Origin: Paenibacillus montanisoli
GTDB lineage: Bacteria; Bacillota; Bacilli; Paenibacillales; Paenibacillaceae
DNA length: 64,000 nucleotides
Direction of reading: 5' to 3'
Assembly: GCF_003268025.1 (NCBI RefSeq)
Contig: NZ_QLUW01000001.1
Coordinates: 186,001 to 250,000 of the forward strand
Shown here piece by piece: positions 35,543 through 43,645 of the stretch; the first letter of the stretch is position 1; each line of letters opens with the position of its first letter. The position numbers and the translations under genes are program-made. Under the pieces are notes generated by a model. The model saw only the letters and a list, made by a program, of their open reading frames with translations, had not been told where the DNA came from and ran no database searches.

Positions 35543-36364
35543 TTGTTACTTGTACTGTTCAAACGGATTTTTGGCGGCAAGCACGATGCGTCCGCGGTCA
35601 CCCTCGATTCCAAAGTCACTCCGGAAGAGATGGTGGAGCTGATTCGAAACGGCGAAGCTTCACGGGATGATTTCATCGCAACCTATAAGCCGTATATCGC
35701 TAAGGTGACTAGCCGATTTTGCAAACGATATGTTGATGCCGCACGTTCGGATGAGTTCAGCATTGCACTTGCTGCCTTCGACGAAGCGATCGGACAATTC
35801 TCAAGTCAGGCAGGAAAATCGTTCCTCGGTTTCGCCGAAACGGTCATCCGGCGCAGGCTTATTGACTATGTGCGAAAAGAGCAAAGGCATGCCGGGACGG
35901 TTCCGTACAGCGCCTTCGATCAGGACGACGAGGAAGAACTGACCGTTAACCCGGTTGAAATGAAAGAAGCGATGCAGCGATTCGCCGTCTCTCAGGATGT
36001 CGAGGCAAGACGTCTTGAGATTATGGAATACGATAGCAGGCTGCGACAATTCGATATCACATTCGGCGAACTGCCGGATTTATCTCCTAAGCATACGGAT
36101 TCGCGTTTATTGCTTATTTCGATCAGCAAACTGCTGGCCGGTTCGCCGGAGTTATACGAGATCATGGAGACGAAACAGAAGCTGCCCATCAAGGAATTGT
36201 GCGAGATGGCGGGCGTCTCCCGAAAGACGATTGAGCGTAACCGCAAGTACATCATTGCGATTGCGTTACTAAATAATGGTGATTACCCTTACCTGCAGGA
36301 GTATATAAGCCCGAAAGAGCCACCGCAGCAGGAGTTATCCCAGGTGAAAGGAGTGAGAGCATGA
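35543..36364 (+). CDS. sigI: RNA polymerase sigma factor SigI
   Basis: Alternative sigma factor of 273 aa. The region-2 part is at about 50-115 (VTSRFCKRYVDAARSDEFSIALAAFDEAIGQF, then FLGFAETVIRRRLIDYVRKE), and a SigI-type C-terminal helix-turn-helix near residue 225 (IKELCEMAGVSRKTIERNRKYI). TTG at 35543 is the likely start because GAGGTGG lies 5-6 bases before it and because an in-frame ATG at 35486 overlaps the SigI promoter. In Bacillus SigI answers heat and wall stress; in cellulolytic clostridia, polysaccharides. It overlaps the anti-sigma gene by 4 bases. Confidence 0.93.
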   Translation: MLLVLFKRIFGGKHDASAVTLDSKVTPEEMVELIRNGEASRDDFIATYKPYIAKVTSRFCKRYVDAARSDEFSIALAAFDEAIGQFSSQAGKSFLGFAETVIRRRLIDYVRKEQRHAGTVPYSAFDQDDEEELTVNPVEMKEAMQRFAVSQDVEARRLEIMEYDSRLRQFDITFGELPDLSPKHTDSRLLLISISKLLAGSPELYEIMETKQKLPIKELCEMAGVSRKTIERNRKYIIAIALLNNGDYPYLQEYISPKEPPQQELSQVKGVRA

Positions 36365-37725
36365 GTCGCGGCATTGTAATGGAAACAGGTCCGAAATACG
36401 CCATCGTCATGACGCCGGATGGACAATTTCGCAAAGTACCGACCGGCCGAAAGCTACAAATCGGCGAAGAATTCAGCTTCTCAGAACGGCGGAGATATGC
36501 GCATCCGCGTAAATTGCATAGTTTCAGCATCGGCGCGGCAGCGATTTTGCTTCTCCTCTTTGTGCCGTTTCTGCTGGGCCGCATAGGCCAAGGTCCGGAG
36601 GTCGTCGCTTACTTGACCATGGACGTAAATCCGAGCATCGAGCTTGGCGTCACGGAAGATGAGCATGTCGTGGAGCTGCGTGCCATCAATGATGACGGCG
36701 CGGACGTGACGGAAGGTCTTGCGTATAAGGGACTCCCGCTGGATCAAGTAGCCGAAGAGATCATGGACCGCATCGGCGCAGGGACATATTTGAATAGCGG
36801 GGAAGGCGACGTGATTATCACGAGCGTCATGATTGCGGAACCTGATGTCGCTGAGTATGAGAATCTCGTAACGGAACATATGGATGCGGCCGTCCGCAAG
36901 TCGCTAAAGAAATTGACGGATGAAGGCCGCAGCTTGAAGGTAGAAGTCACGAAGATCAAGGCGCCGAAAGAAATCAGGGAAGAGGCTGAGCATGACGGTT
37001 TGTCCGCGGGCAAGCTAGCCTTCTACTTGATAGCGAAGGAGCTGGGATACAACGTCACCCTACAGGAGCTGAAAACGCAGTCCATTCATCAGACGGCGAA
37101 GCCGTGGGGCGGCGTGAAGGCGGTAATCAACGAGCAAACCAAACCGGCAGTATCTTCCGCGAAGGACGATGATTCGAATAAGGCCGAGGATAAGAAAGTA
37201 TCGCAAACTACGGAGTCTGCGATAAACGCGGAGCAGAAGAAAGAGCTTCGAGAGCAATTGAAGGAGCTGCTCAAGAAGGAGAAAGAGAATCGGTCCAAGG
37301 ACGATGACAACAATAAGCATCGGGATGACGATGACAAGAAGGGCTCCTCTTCCTCGAAGAAGAACAATGAGAGCGCCGACAACAAGAACATCAAGAAAAG
37401 CAGCGGCAGTTCTTCGATACCTGCGCAGAGCAAGCTTCAGAAGGGCAGCGATAACCGCAAAGATGACAGCGTTCGCGAAGGCGACGACGATGACAACGGG
37501 GATCGCGGCCGGGGCGATGACAGCGGCGGAGACGATGACAGAAACAAGGACAGAGACGATGACCATAAAGGCGGCCGGGAAGAGGGCAATTCCTCTTCCG
37601 ATGGTCGCCATAATGGCGTTTTTGATGATGATGACAAGAAACAAGACGATAAAATAAAGAAAAACTCCGATATCAAGAAGGACGACAATCGGAACAAGGA
37701 TCGAGTACATACGAAACGCGAATAG
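36361..37725 (+). CDS. rsgI: Membrane anti-sigma factor RsgI
   Basis: Holds SigI inactive at the membrane. The 454 aa protein has the RsgI N-terminal anti-sigma domain (about 1-55, GIVMETGPKYAIVMTPDGQF), one helix (about 60-77, IGAAAILLLLFVPFLLG), and an extracellular part: a PRC-like region at about 85-230 (LTMDVNPSIELGVTEDEHVV, the autocleavage region of RsgI proteins) and then about 200 residues of Asp/Lys/Ser/Asn low complexity to the end. No carbohydrate-binding module is present, unlike clostridial RsgI sensors. Start ATGA overlaps sigI. Confidence 0.93.
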   Translation: MSRGIVMETGPKYAIVMTPDGQFRKVPTGRKLQIGEEFSFSERRRYAHPRKLHSFSIGAAAILLLLFVPFLLGRIGQGPEVVAYLTMDVNPSIELGVTEDEHVVELRAINDDGADVTEGLAYKGLPLDQVAEEIMDRIGAGTYLNSGEGDVIITSVMIAEPDVAEYENLVTEHMDAAVRKSLKKLTDEGRSLKVEVTKIKAPKEIREEAEHDGLSAGKLAFYLIAKELGYNVTLQELKTQSIHQTAKPWGGVKAVINEQTKPAVSSAKDDDSNKAEDKKVSQTTESAINAEQKKELREQLKELLKKEKENRSKDDDNNKHRDDDDKKGSSSSKKNNESADNKNIKKSSGSSSIPAQSKLQKGSDNRKDDSVREGDDDDNGDRGRGDDSGGDDDRNKDRDDDHKGGREEGNSSSDGRHNGVFDDDDKKQDDKIKKNSDIKKDDNRNKDRVHTKRE

Positions 37726-37739
37726 CTCATGGTTAAATG

Positions 37740-37771
37740 AAGGCGCAGGCTTTAGTGCTGCGCCTTTTATA
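37740..37771 (+). terminator. Terminator of sigI-rsgI
   Basis: AAGGCGCAG and CTGCGCCTT pair with a 9-base loop, followed by TT and an A/T tail. Confidence 0.85.
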
Positions 37772-37807
37772 CTACATTCTTTCGTGATCATTCGACAGGA
37801 TCTCCTG

Positions 37808-37837
37808 TTGACAGTGATTGGACGATGTAACTATGAT
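37808..37837 (+). promoter_or_regulatory. Promoter of the RsbT-like/kinase pair
   Basis: A perfect TTGACA and TATGAT with 18-base spacing. Its position places the start of the next gene at 37904 and rules out an opening at 37784. Confidence 0.7.
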
Positions 37838-37903
37838 TATTGTAAGCGATCTCGGGCTCGGCACCTGCAGGAAGGCAATATTAGGGCGGAGGCGAGAACT
37901 AAC

Positions 37904-38302
37904 GTGGAAATGCTCCATATTCGAGAGAAAGCGGATGCGATTCGCGCACGACAACGAGGAAGGGACATCGCGAAGGCGATCGGCTTCAGTGTTGTTGATC
38001 AGACGGTAATTGCGTATGCGATTTCCGAACTTGCGCTGAAGCTCATTGCGTTCCCGGAGAAGGGGCATATGACCGTTCGCCAAATCAGTCCGTGCAAAGG
38101 GGAACCCGCCAGCGGCATTGAAATCAGACTTTTCGATCATTTTCGCGGACCCAGTCGAATGAACGTGCAGTGGATGGATAAATTGGCTGACGACGTCGAA
38201 ATGTCTCACGATCAGCTGCGGGGAACCATGATTACGCTGCGTAAATGGATCCTATCTCCACTGCGTATGGATTCGCCGAATTGTGCGGCAGGGGAGGAGT
38301 AA
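37904..38302 (+). CDS. RsbT-like protein with degenerate ATP-binding motifs
   Basis: A 132 aa homologue of the switch kinase RsbT (133 aa in B. subtilis). The segment RARQRGRDIAKAIGFSVVDQ and the following IAYAISELALKLI align with RsbT's ARQLGRNVAKELGFGTVDQ and ISELARNI. Key residues differ: the N-box Asn is Lys (SELALK), the DQGPGI loop is DHFRGPS, and no glycine-rich GLGAGL loop is seen near the end. It is therefore probably not an active kinase but a binding protein. The GTG start has GGAGG 11 bases upstream. Its stop is 3 bases before a kinase with an RsbU-like N-terminal domain, so the two probably interact. Confidence 0.78.
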   Translation: MEMLHIREKADAIRARQRGRDIAKAIGFSVVDQTVIAYAISELALKLIAFPEKGHMTVRQISPCKGEPASGIEIRLFDHFRGPSRMNVQWMDKLADDVEMSHDQLRGTMITLRKWILSPLRMDSPNCAAGEE

Positions 38303-38305
38303 TAC

Positions 38306-39679
38306 ATGCAAGCCTTTCGAAAGCGATACTTCCCGGCGCTGGCCGAATATATTCGAAGCGGCAGCGAGGCATCGCTTTTTGAAGCGACAGAAATCGGGAA
38401 GCTGCTTCACGGCGTTCATCCGGAAGATATAATCGCGATTCATGAAGAATCGATGCAAATGCTTGTCGCCAATGTCGAATCGGAGGAAGCATTACAGCTT
38501 TACAGCCGTTCGTTTATTTTCCTGATTGAGCTGATGGTGGCGTTCCGATTCCGCTTACTGCCGGAGCAAACGCCGGAACAGCGGTTCAGCGAAATGCGGG
38601 ACATGCTTCTTAGCTCGCACCGCTCATTCCGCATGGTGAAGAACAAGTATGAAAATGTGCTCCAGCATATGGACAGCGGCATTGCGATCTTGGACGGCGA
38701 CGGCATCGTTTCGTTCATCAACGTCCAGATGGCGAAGCTGCTCGATATCCCGCGCAAGACGTTAATCGGCTGCAGCTTGACGGATATTTTATGGCATAAT
38801 CAGCTCAGCAAAAGCACGAAACGCATCATTTTAAGGCTGTATAAGGAAATGTTTCTGCGCCGAAGCCGTTACCTGGAATTTCAGGATGTGAACGGCCGGT
38901 TTCTGCTAGTCACCGTCACCTATGGCGATCAGCTTGACGGCGATTACTTATTCAGCGTGAAAGACGTCACGGAATATAAGCAGATCGAGCAATCGGCTTA
39001 TCAGAACGATAAGCTGGCGATGCTTGGCAAGATTGCCGCGGCGATCGCTCATGAAATCCGTAACCCGCTCACCTCCATCCGAGGATTCATTCAACTCTTG
39101 AAGCCCCATCTCGCGCAGCTCGGGAAAGAAGAATATTCGCGCATTATTTTGACGGAAATCGACCGAGCCAACGACATCATCTATGAATTTCTAAATTCCT
39201 CGAAGCCCTCGGCTCCTATGAAACAGAAAGTGCTCATTAATTCGCTGCTGAAGGAAGTCATCCTCCTCTCGGACAGCGAAGCGCTCATGAAAGGCTGCCA
39301 AATCCATTTGGAAACCTATGACGAGGAGCTTGCCGTTTCCATCGACGTGAAGCAGGTAAAGCAGGTCATTCTCAACATCGTCCGCAACGCGATGGATGCG
39401 ATTGACGATCTGGGCGGCGAGCGGAGCGGCAGAATCGACATTATTACGCGGCGGGACGGAAACGACGCGGAAATTACGATTCGAGACAACGGCAAAGGGA
39501 TGGATGTCGTCACCAAATCGAAGCTGTTTGATCCGTTTTTTACGACCAAGGCGTCTGGAACGGGACTGGGTCTCTCGGTCAGCTACCGGATTATCCGCAA
39601 CCATGGCGGAAAGATTCGAGTTTCCAGCAACAGCGGCGAAGGAACGGAGTTCAATGTCTATTTGCCATTAGCGGAATAA
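38306..39679 (+). CDS. Cytoplasmic histidine kinase with RsbU-like N-domain and PAS domain
   Basis: A 457 aa soluble kinase. Residues 1-95 resemble the N-terminal RsbT-binding domain of the phosphatase RsbU: FRKRYFPALAEYI, HGVHPEDIIAIHEESM and FIFLIELMVAFRFRL align with RsbU's RYHQLLSRYI, PPEEIISIHRKVL and LDFLIEVMIGYGM. A PAS domain spans about 112-225 (VLQHMDSGIAILDGDG). HisKA holds His249 (AHEIRNPLTSIRGFIQLL), in the style of sporulation kinases, and the ATPase has RNAMDAIDD, DNGKGMD and GTGLGLSVS. No response regulator is adjacent. GGGGAGGAG precedes the ATG. The likely input is the upstream RsbT-like protein. Confidence 0.85.
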   Translation: MQAFRKRYFPALAEYIRSGSEASLFEATEIGKLLHGVHPEDIIAIHEESMQMLVANVESEEALQLYSRSFIFLIELMVAFRFRLLPEQTPEQRFSEMRDMLLSSHRSFRMVKNKYENVLQHMDSGIAILDGDGIVSFINVQMAKLLDIPRKTLIGCSLTDILWHNQLSKSTKRIILRLYKEMFLRRSRYLEFQDVNGRFLLVTVTYGDQLDGDYLFSVKDVTEYKQIEQSAYQNDKLAMLGKIAAAIAHEIRNPLTSIRGFIQLLKPHLAQLGKEEYSRIILTEIDRANDIIYEFLNSSKPSAPMKQKVLINSLLKEVILLSDSEALMKGCQIHLETYDEELAVSIDVKQVKQVILNIVRNAMDAIDDLGGERSGRIDIITRRDGNDAEITIRDNGKGMDVVTKSKLFDPFFTTKASGTGLGLSVSYRIIRNHGGKIRVSSNSGEGTEFNVYLPLAE

Positions 39680-39779
39680 AGGATTAGAATCGGGGTATAA
39701 CCCGTGTTCATGTACAGGGGCTGTCCTGCAGGAGGCTGTTGATGGTTGAACATCCTCTTGCGGGAAGGACGAATCGGGA

Positions 39780-39802
39780 AATCGGGGAAACCCGGTTTTT
39801 TT
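39780..39802 (+). terminator. Terminator of the kinase gene
   Basis: AATCGGG and CCCGGTT around GAAA, followed by T residues. Confidence 0.75.
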
Positions 39803-39864
39803 GCGTTGCTTCTATTCTTAGGGGAATAAGCTACTATTCATTGGACGGGAGTTGTTTATCAGGC

Positions 39865-41403
39865 ATGAGTGCACTATTTACATATGGGTTGAAAGAACAA
39901 ACGAATGCGGCGGATGCGCCGTTCGATGTCGTCGTGTCCTTCATTAGCAAGGAAGAATTGAAGAAGCCGTCGGCGGCGGGATGGGTTCATCCTCAGCTCG
40001 ATGAAGCGCTGCGGCAGCATGCGGAGAAAGAGCTCTTCAAGGGCGATCCTCGGGAAACACTGGTGCTGCCAACGCTGGGGCTCCTCCCGGAATCGCATGT
40101 CCTGTTCGTTGGGATTGCCTCTTCCGATCATCTGACGGTCGACGGGCTGCGTGACGCGGCTGCAGCAGCGGCCAAAGCCGCGAAGCGGTTGAAGGCGGTC
40201 GCCATCAAGCAGCTGCTTCCTCAGGCGCTTTCCGTCGGAACGGCCGTGTTCACGGTAAGTCAAGCCGCGCAGGCTATGACGGAGGGCTATGTTATGGGCT
40301 TGTATACGCGCAAGACGGCAAAGAAGAACGATGCTAGAAAGCAGTCGCAGACTGTGAGCAGAGTGGCGTTCGCGAGGACGGAAACGATGCCGGAGCCGCT
40401 CGCTGCGGCTGCGTCGGAGCAGTGGGCTTGCGGGATCCGCCGCGGAAAGGTGTTTGCGGAATCGGTCCTGTATGCGCGTGATTTGACCAATTTGCCGGGC
40501 GATCGCCTGACGCCTGCGAAGCTTGCCGAGGAAGCGGAAACGCTGGCAAAGGGGTACGGCTTGAAGGTTGAGATTTTGGACGAGAAGACTTGCGAGGAGC
40601 AGGGGATGGGCGGCCTGATCGGCGTCGGCAAAGGCAGCATACACCCGCCGCGCATGATCGTCATCCATTATGAAGGCGCTCCGGGGCAAGAGGAGAAAAT
40701 GGGCTTGATCGGCAAAGGCATCACCTTCGATACGGGCGGCATTTCCTTGAAGAAGGGACTCGGCATGGAGGAAATGATCTCCGATATGGGCGGTGCCGCT
40801 GCCGTGCTGGGGGTATTGCGCATTCTAGGCGAGTTGCGCCCGCAAATCAATGCCGTGATCGTCATTCCGACAGCGGAAAATATGCCGTCGGATCGGGCGA
40901 TGAAGCCTGGCGACGTTCTGACGATGATGAACGGCACGACGGTGGAGGTCGTCAATACCGATGCGGAAGGACGGCTCGTCCTCGCGGACGGGCTGACGAC
41001 GGCCATTCGCCGCGGGGCGACGAAGCTGATTGATGTCGCAACGCTGACGGGCGCGGTCATGGTAACGCTCGGCGACGTGGCGACGGGCGTTCTTACGAAT
41101 GACGAGGCTCTGCAGCAGCAGGTCATCTTGGCTTCCAAGCGAGCCGGCGAACGCGTCTGGCCGCTGCCGGCGTATCCGGAATTCCGCAGGCAGCTCGACA
41201 GCGATGCGGCGGACATGAAGAACGGCGGCAACCGCTTTGGCGGCGCGAGCATCGGAGGCTTGTTTATCGGCGCTTTCGCCGAAGAGAAGCCTTGGGTGCA
41301 TCTGGATATCGGCGGCACGGCATGGCTGGAGCGGGAACGGTCTTGGGAAGTGAAGGGCGGCACAGGGGTTATGGTGCGTACGCTCGGAGAGCTTCTCGTT
41401 TGA
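39865..41403 (+). CDS. pepA: Leucyl aminopeptidase (M17)
   Basis: Cytosolic zinc/manganese exopeptidase of 512 aa. The N-terminal domain covers about 1-180. In the catalytic half are KGITFDTGGISLK (metal-ligand Lys and Asp), ENMPSDRAMKPGDVL and the family signature NTDAEGRL. The start at 39865 (MSALFTYG) is preferred, with GGGAG about 12 bases upstream; a longer opening at 39739 would run through the terminator at 39780. It is followed 25 bases later by a GNAT gene. Confidence 0.93.
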   Translation: MSALFTYGLKEQTNAADAPFDVVVSFISKEELKKPSAAGWVHPQLDEALRQHAEKELFKGDPRETLVLPTLGLLPESHVLFVGIASSDHLTVDGLRDAAAAAAKAAKRLKAVAIKQLLPQALSVGTAVFTVSQAAQAMTEGYVMGLYTRKTAKKNDARKQSQTVSRVAFARTETMPEPLAAAASEQWACGIRRGKVFAESVLYARDLTNLPGDRLTPAKLAEEAETLAKGYGLKVEILDEKTCEEQGMGGLIGVGKGSIHPPRMIVIHYEGAPGQEEKMGLIGKGITFDTGGISLKKGLGMEEMISDMGGAAAVLGVLRILGELRPQINAVIVIPTAENMPSDRAMKPGDVLTMMNGTTVEVVNTDAEGRLVLADGLTTAIRRGATKLIDVATLTGAVMVTLGDVATGVLTNDEALQQQVILASKRAGERVWPLPAYPEFRRQLDSDAADMKNGGNRFGGASIGGLFIGAFAEEKPWVHLDIGGTAWLERERSWEVKGGTGVMVRTLGELLV

Positions 41404-41428
41404 CCGATAAAGGAGGTTAGAGCTGCTG

Positions 41429-42226
41429 ATGAGTCAAAAGGAGTTCACCATTTCGGCGAGTCCGATTGCCGATCTGCGGCATCTAGTTGATGAGTATATC
41501 GTGCAATTATCCTCCCCGATCGATTCGTTTCTGGAGGATCATATTCTCGGTTCTTCTTTCTACATCATCCGCTCCCATGCGGATGACGTCGGCTATTTTG
41601 CCATCCATAATAGTCAGCGGCTTACCCAGTTCTATATTCGCCATGCCTGGCGCATGCACGCGCAGTCCTTGTTCGCCAGAGTTATTGACGAATATGCGGT
41701 AAAATGTCTATTCGTGCCGACCTGCGATGAAGGTTTGGTGAGCCTGGTCATCGATCAGGATTACGTGATCAAGAAGCAAGCGTATTTCTTTCAAGACAGC
41801 CGGCTCGAATTGGCGGGCGGCAGTGATCAGAATGAGTTTCGCCTTGCAGCCGCAAGCGATCTTCCGGTCATCGAGCAAGTCTGCGTCGACTTCATAGGGG
41901 ATTACGCCAAACGCATCGAGCGCGGCGAAATCTTCGTTTACTGCAAGGGCTCCGAGCTGCTTGGCATCGGGGTGTTCGAGAAGTCCAAGCTTGTTGAAGG
42001 ACTGGGCAGCATCGGGATGTTCACCAACGAGACTTACCGAAGGCAAGGGATCGGAAAAGCGATTATCGTCGCGTTGCGCGGCTGGTGCAAGGAGCATGGC
42101 GTAAACCCTGTCAGCGGCTGCTGGTATTATAACGAAGCATCCAAGAAAACGCTCGAGAGCGCCGGCATGGTGACGAAGACCAGGCTGCTCCACGTGGAGG
42201 TCATTAGCGGCACCGCTGATGAGTAA
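41429..42226 (+). CDS. GNAT-family N-acetyltransferase with long N-terminal domain
   Basis: A 265 aa protein. The C-terminal half (about 130-262) holds a GNAT domain with the acetyl-CoA loop TNETYRRQGIGKAIIVAL and the YNEASKKTLESAGM motif B. The N-terminal 125 residues are a second, degenerate GNAT-like fold (FYIIRSHADDVGYFAIH). AAGGAGG precedes the ATG. It follows pepA closely and may be cotranscribed. Substrate unknown. Confidence 0.85.
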   Translation: MSQKEFTISASPIADLRHLVDEYIVQLSSPIDSFLEDHILGSSFYIIRSHADDVGYFAIHNSQRLTQFYIRHAWRMHAQSLFARVIDEYAVKCLFVPTCDEGLVSLVIDQDYVIKKQAYFFQDSRLELAGGSDQNEFRLAAASDLPVIEQVCVDFIGDYAKRIERGEIFVYCKGSELLGIGVFEKSKLVEGLGSIGMFTNETYRRQGIGKAIIVALRGWCKEHGVNPVSGCWYYNEASKKTLESAGMVTKTRLLHVEVISGTADE

Positions 42227-42294
42227 GCGTATAGCTCCGCATTTTTAGGAAATAGTTAAAGTGTTGCAATTGGAATAATGAGGTTCCAACACTA

Positions 42295-42942
42295 TTGTCT
42301 ACCGAAAATGGTGCTTCGCCAATGTCATTGGAATATACTTCAAATTGGAGCGTGATTCCTATCCAACCTACACAGGATCCTTCAAGAGTACCGCCCGGTC
42401 AGCGGGTGACGGCGGGCTTCCCCGTTCTGCATCATGGCGAGGTGCCTTATTACCGTGATATGAGTAAATGGAATTTGCGCTTATTCGGATTGGTTGAGGA
42501 AGAGGCGGACATTTCGTATAAGGATTTTATGCAGCTGCCGCGCCGCCAGTTCGCGAACGATATTCATTGCGTCACGACATGGTCGAAGCTCGATAATGTG
42601 TGGGAAGGCGTTGCCGTTGCGACCATTATGGAGCGGGTCAAGCTTGCGCCGGAAGCCAAGTTCGTCATGCTGCATGCGGAGCATGGCTGGACGACGAATT
42701 TGCCGCTTGAGGATTTCCTGCGGGAAACGTCGTTCCTCGCGATTAAGCATAACGGGGAGCTGCTCTCGCCGGAGCATGGGTATCCGGTTCGGATGGTCGT
42801 TCCGCATTTGTACTTCTGGAAGAGCGCGAAGTGGCTGCGCGGCATCGAGTTTATGGCGTCGGATAAGGCCGGCTTCTGGGAGCGGAACGGGTACCATATG
42901 TATGGGGATCCCTTTAAAGAGCAGAGATATGATTTTGATTAA
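42295..42942 (+). CDS. Sulfite-oxidase-like molybdopterin protein
   Basis: A 215 aa protein of the sulfite oxidase/YedY fold. Conserved are the FANDIHCVTTWSKLDNVWEGV stretch, whose Cys is the molybdenum ligand, HAEHGWTTNLPLEDF, HGYPVRMVVPHLYFWKSAKW, and the C-terminal ERNGYHMYGDP. There is no twin-arginine or other signal peptide, so it appears cytoplasmic, and no heme domain. The start is uncertain: TTG at 42295 or ATG at 42322, neither with a strong ribosome site. The last about 40 bases have diverged copies near 52310 and 60941. The electron partner is unknown. Confidence 0.83.
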   Translation: MSTENGASPMSLEYTSNWSVIPIQPTQDPSRVPPGQRVTAGFPVLHHGEVPYYRDMSKWNLRLFGLVEEEADISYKDFMQLPRRQFANDIHCVTTWSKLDNVWEGVAVATIMERVKLAPEAKFVMLHAEHGWTTNLPLEDFLRETSFLAIKHNGELLSPEHGYPVRMVVPHLYFWKSAKWLRGIEFMASDKAGFWERNGYHMYGDPFKEQRYDFD

Positions 42943-43230
42943 AAAAGACCGATCAGAAGTTAAACTCCAGTCGGCCACATAACAGTTTACTCTTTTACCA
43001 GGACTACCAATTGCCTTTGTAACATCGGTATTGATGGTTATATGATCAAAGACTTCGTTGATGAAGTTCTTCTTGGCTGCTTCATCATCAATCTGAAACC
43101 ATATGTCATGAATTTTCTTAAGATGCTGTATGACTTCCATTGGAGTCATGCGGCTCTTTTTATTTTCACCCAGTTTGTCCAGTTCCGACTTAATAAAAGC
43201 TTCACGTTGGCGATCAGCTTCAGTATGCTG
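42901..43230. repeat. Diverged repeat copy A (partner at 60941-61215)
   Basis: From TATGGGGATCC at the end of the sulfite-oxidase-like gene through GACCGAT, the TAACAGTTTACTC block and the GTATGACTTCCATTGGAGTC block, the sequence matches 60941-61215. The copy here has an extra stretch of about 70 bases at 43050-43115. It carries the tail of the minus-strand recombinase remnant. Confidence 0.8.
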
Positions 43231-43296
43231 TCGAAGCTCATCCAACGTAATGAGATCATCTGCGAAAGCGCTCTGCCACTTTTCTTTCGTTTCAAC
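42946..43296 (-). pseudogene. Remnant of a serine recombinase C-terminus
   Basis: Reading left, the frame gives a coiled-coil like DELRQHTEADRQREAFIKSE and then KKNFINEVFDHITINTD, the typical end of large serine recombinases (helical region followed by a short beta tail). There is no catalytic domain, zinc ribbon or start. The frame continues past its natural end into the sense-strand gene, so only this part is meaningful. It is out of frame with the HTH fragment next to it. Probably the scar of an excised or decayed element. Confidence 0.6.
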
Positions 43297-43547
43297 AACT
43301 GATCAAGTTCAAATTCTAGTTGATTTCGCAGTGCATGTTCATCAGTTATAGTCTCTTCGCCAGCAGAATAATACTGGCCGATACTGGAGACTTTAGGTTC
43401 GAACACCTTCAAGTACCGATACAAGGTTCTCCGATTTAGATTCAATGCAGTTGCAATATCCTTCATCTGTACATGGGGAATTCCCTGTTGAATGAACTGC
43501 TTCTCTGCTTTTTCGATTATTCGCTGTCTTGTTGTGTCCTTCTTCAT
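43146..43547 (-). pseudogene. TetR-type HTH fragment
   Basis: The first 50 residues (RQRIIEKAEKQFIQQG, then QMKDIATALNLNRRTLYRYLK) form a TetR-like DNA-binding domain. Beyond about residue 80 the frame overlaps, out of frame, the recombinase remnant and no ligand domain follows. Either a truncated regulator or a fusion product of an indel. The ATG has GGAG about 13 bases upstream. Expression as a small DNA-binding protein cannot be excluded. Confidence 0.5.
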
Positions 43548-43645
43548 ATCGTGATGATCACTCCATGAACGCTTGATAGATACAGGAAGTATACCGCGGG
43601 TTTATAAAGTTTGGCACGCTTTTTTTCTTTCGCATTCAGCTACTC

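Noticed and set aside
37060..37791. Hydrophobic minus-strand frame opposite rsgI (possible membrane protein)
   Set aside because: Hydrophobicity arises because GAC/GAT codons read as Val/Ile on the other strand; it overlaps the rsgI terminator and has no ribosome site.
42481..43245. A 254-codon minus-strand frame treated as one gene
   Set aside because: Only the part beyond about 42946 resembles a recombinase; the rest is the antisense of the sulfite-oxidase-like gene.
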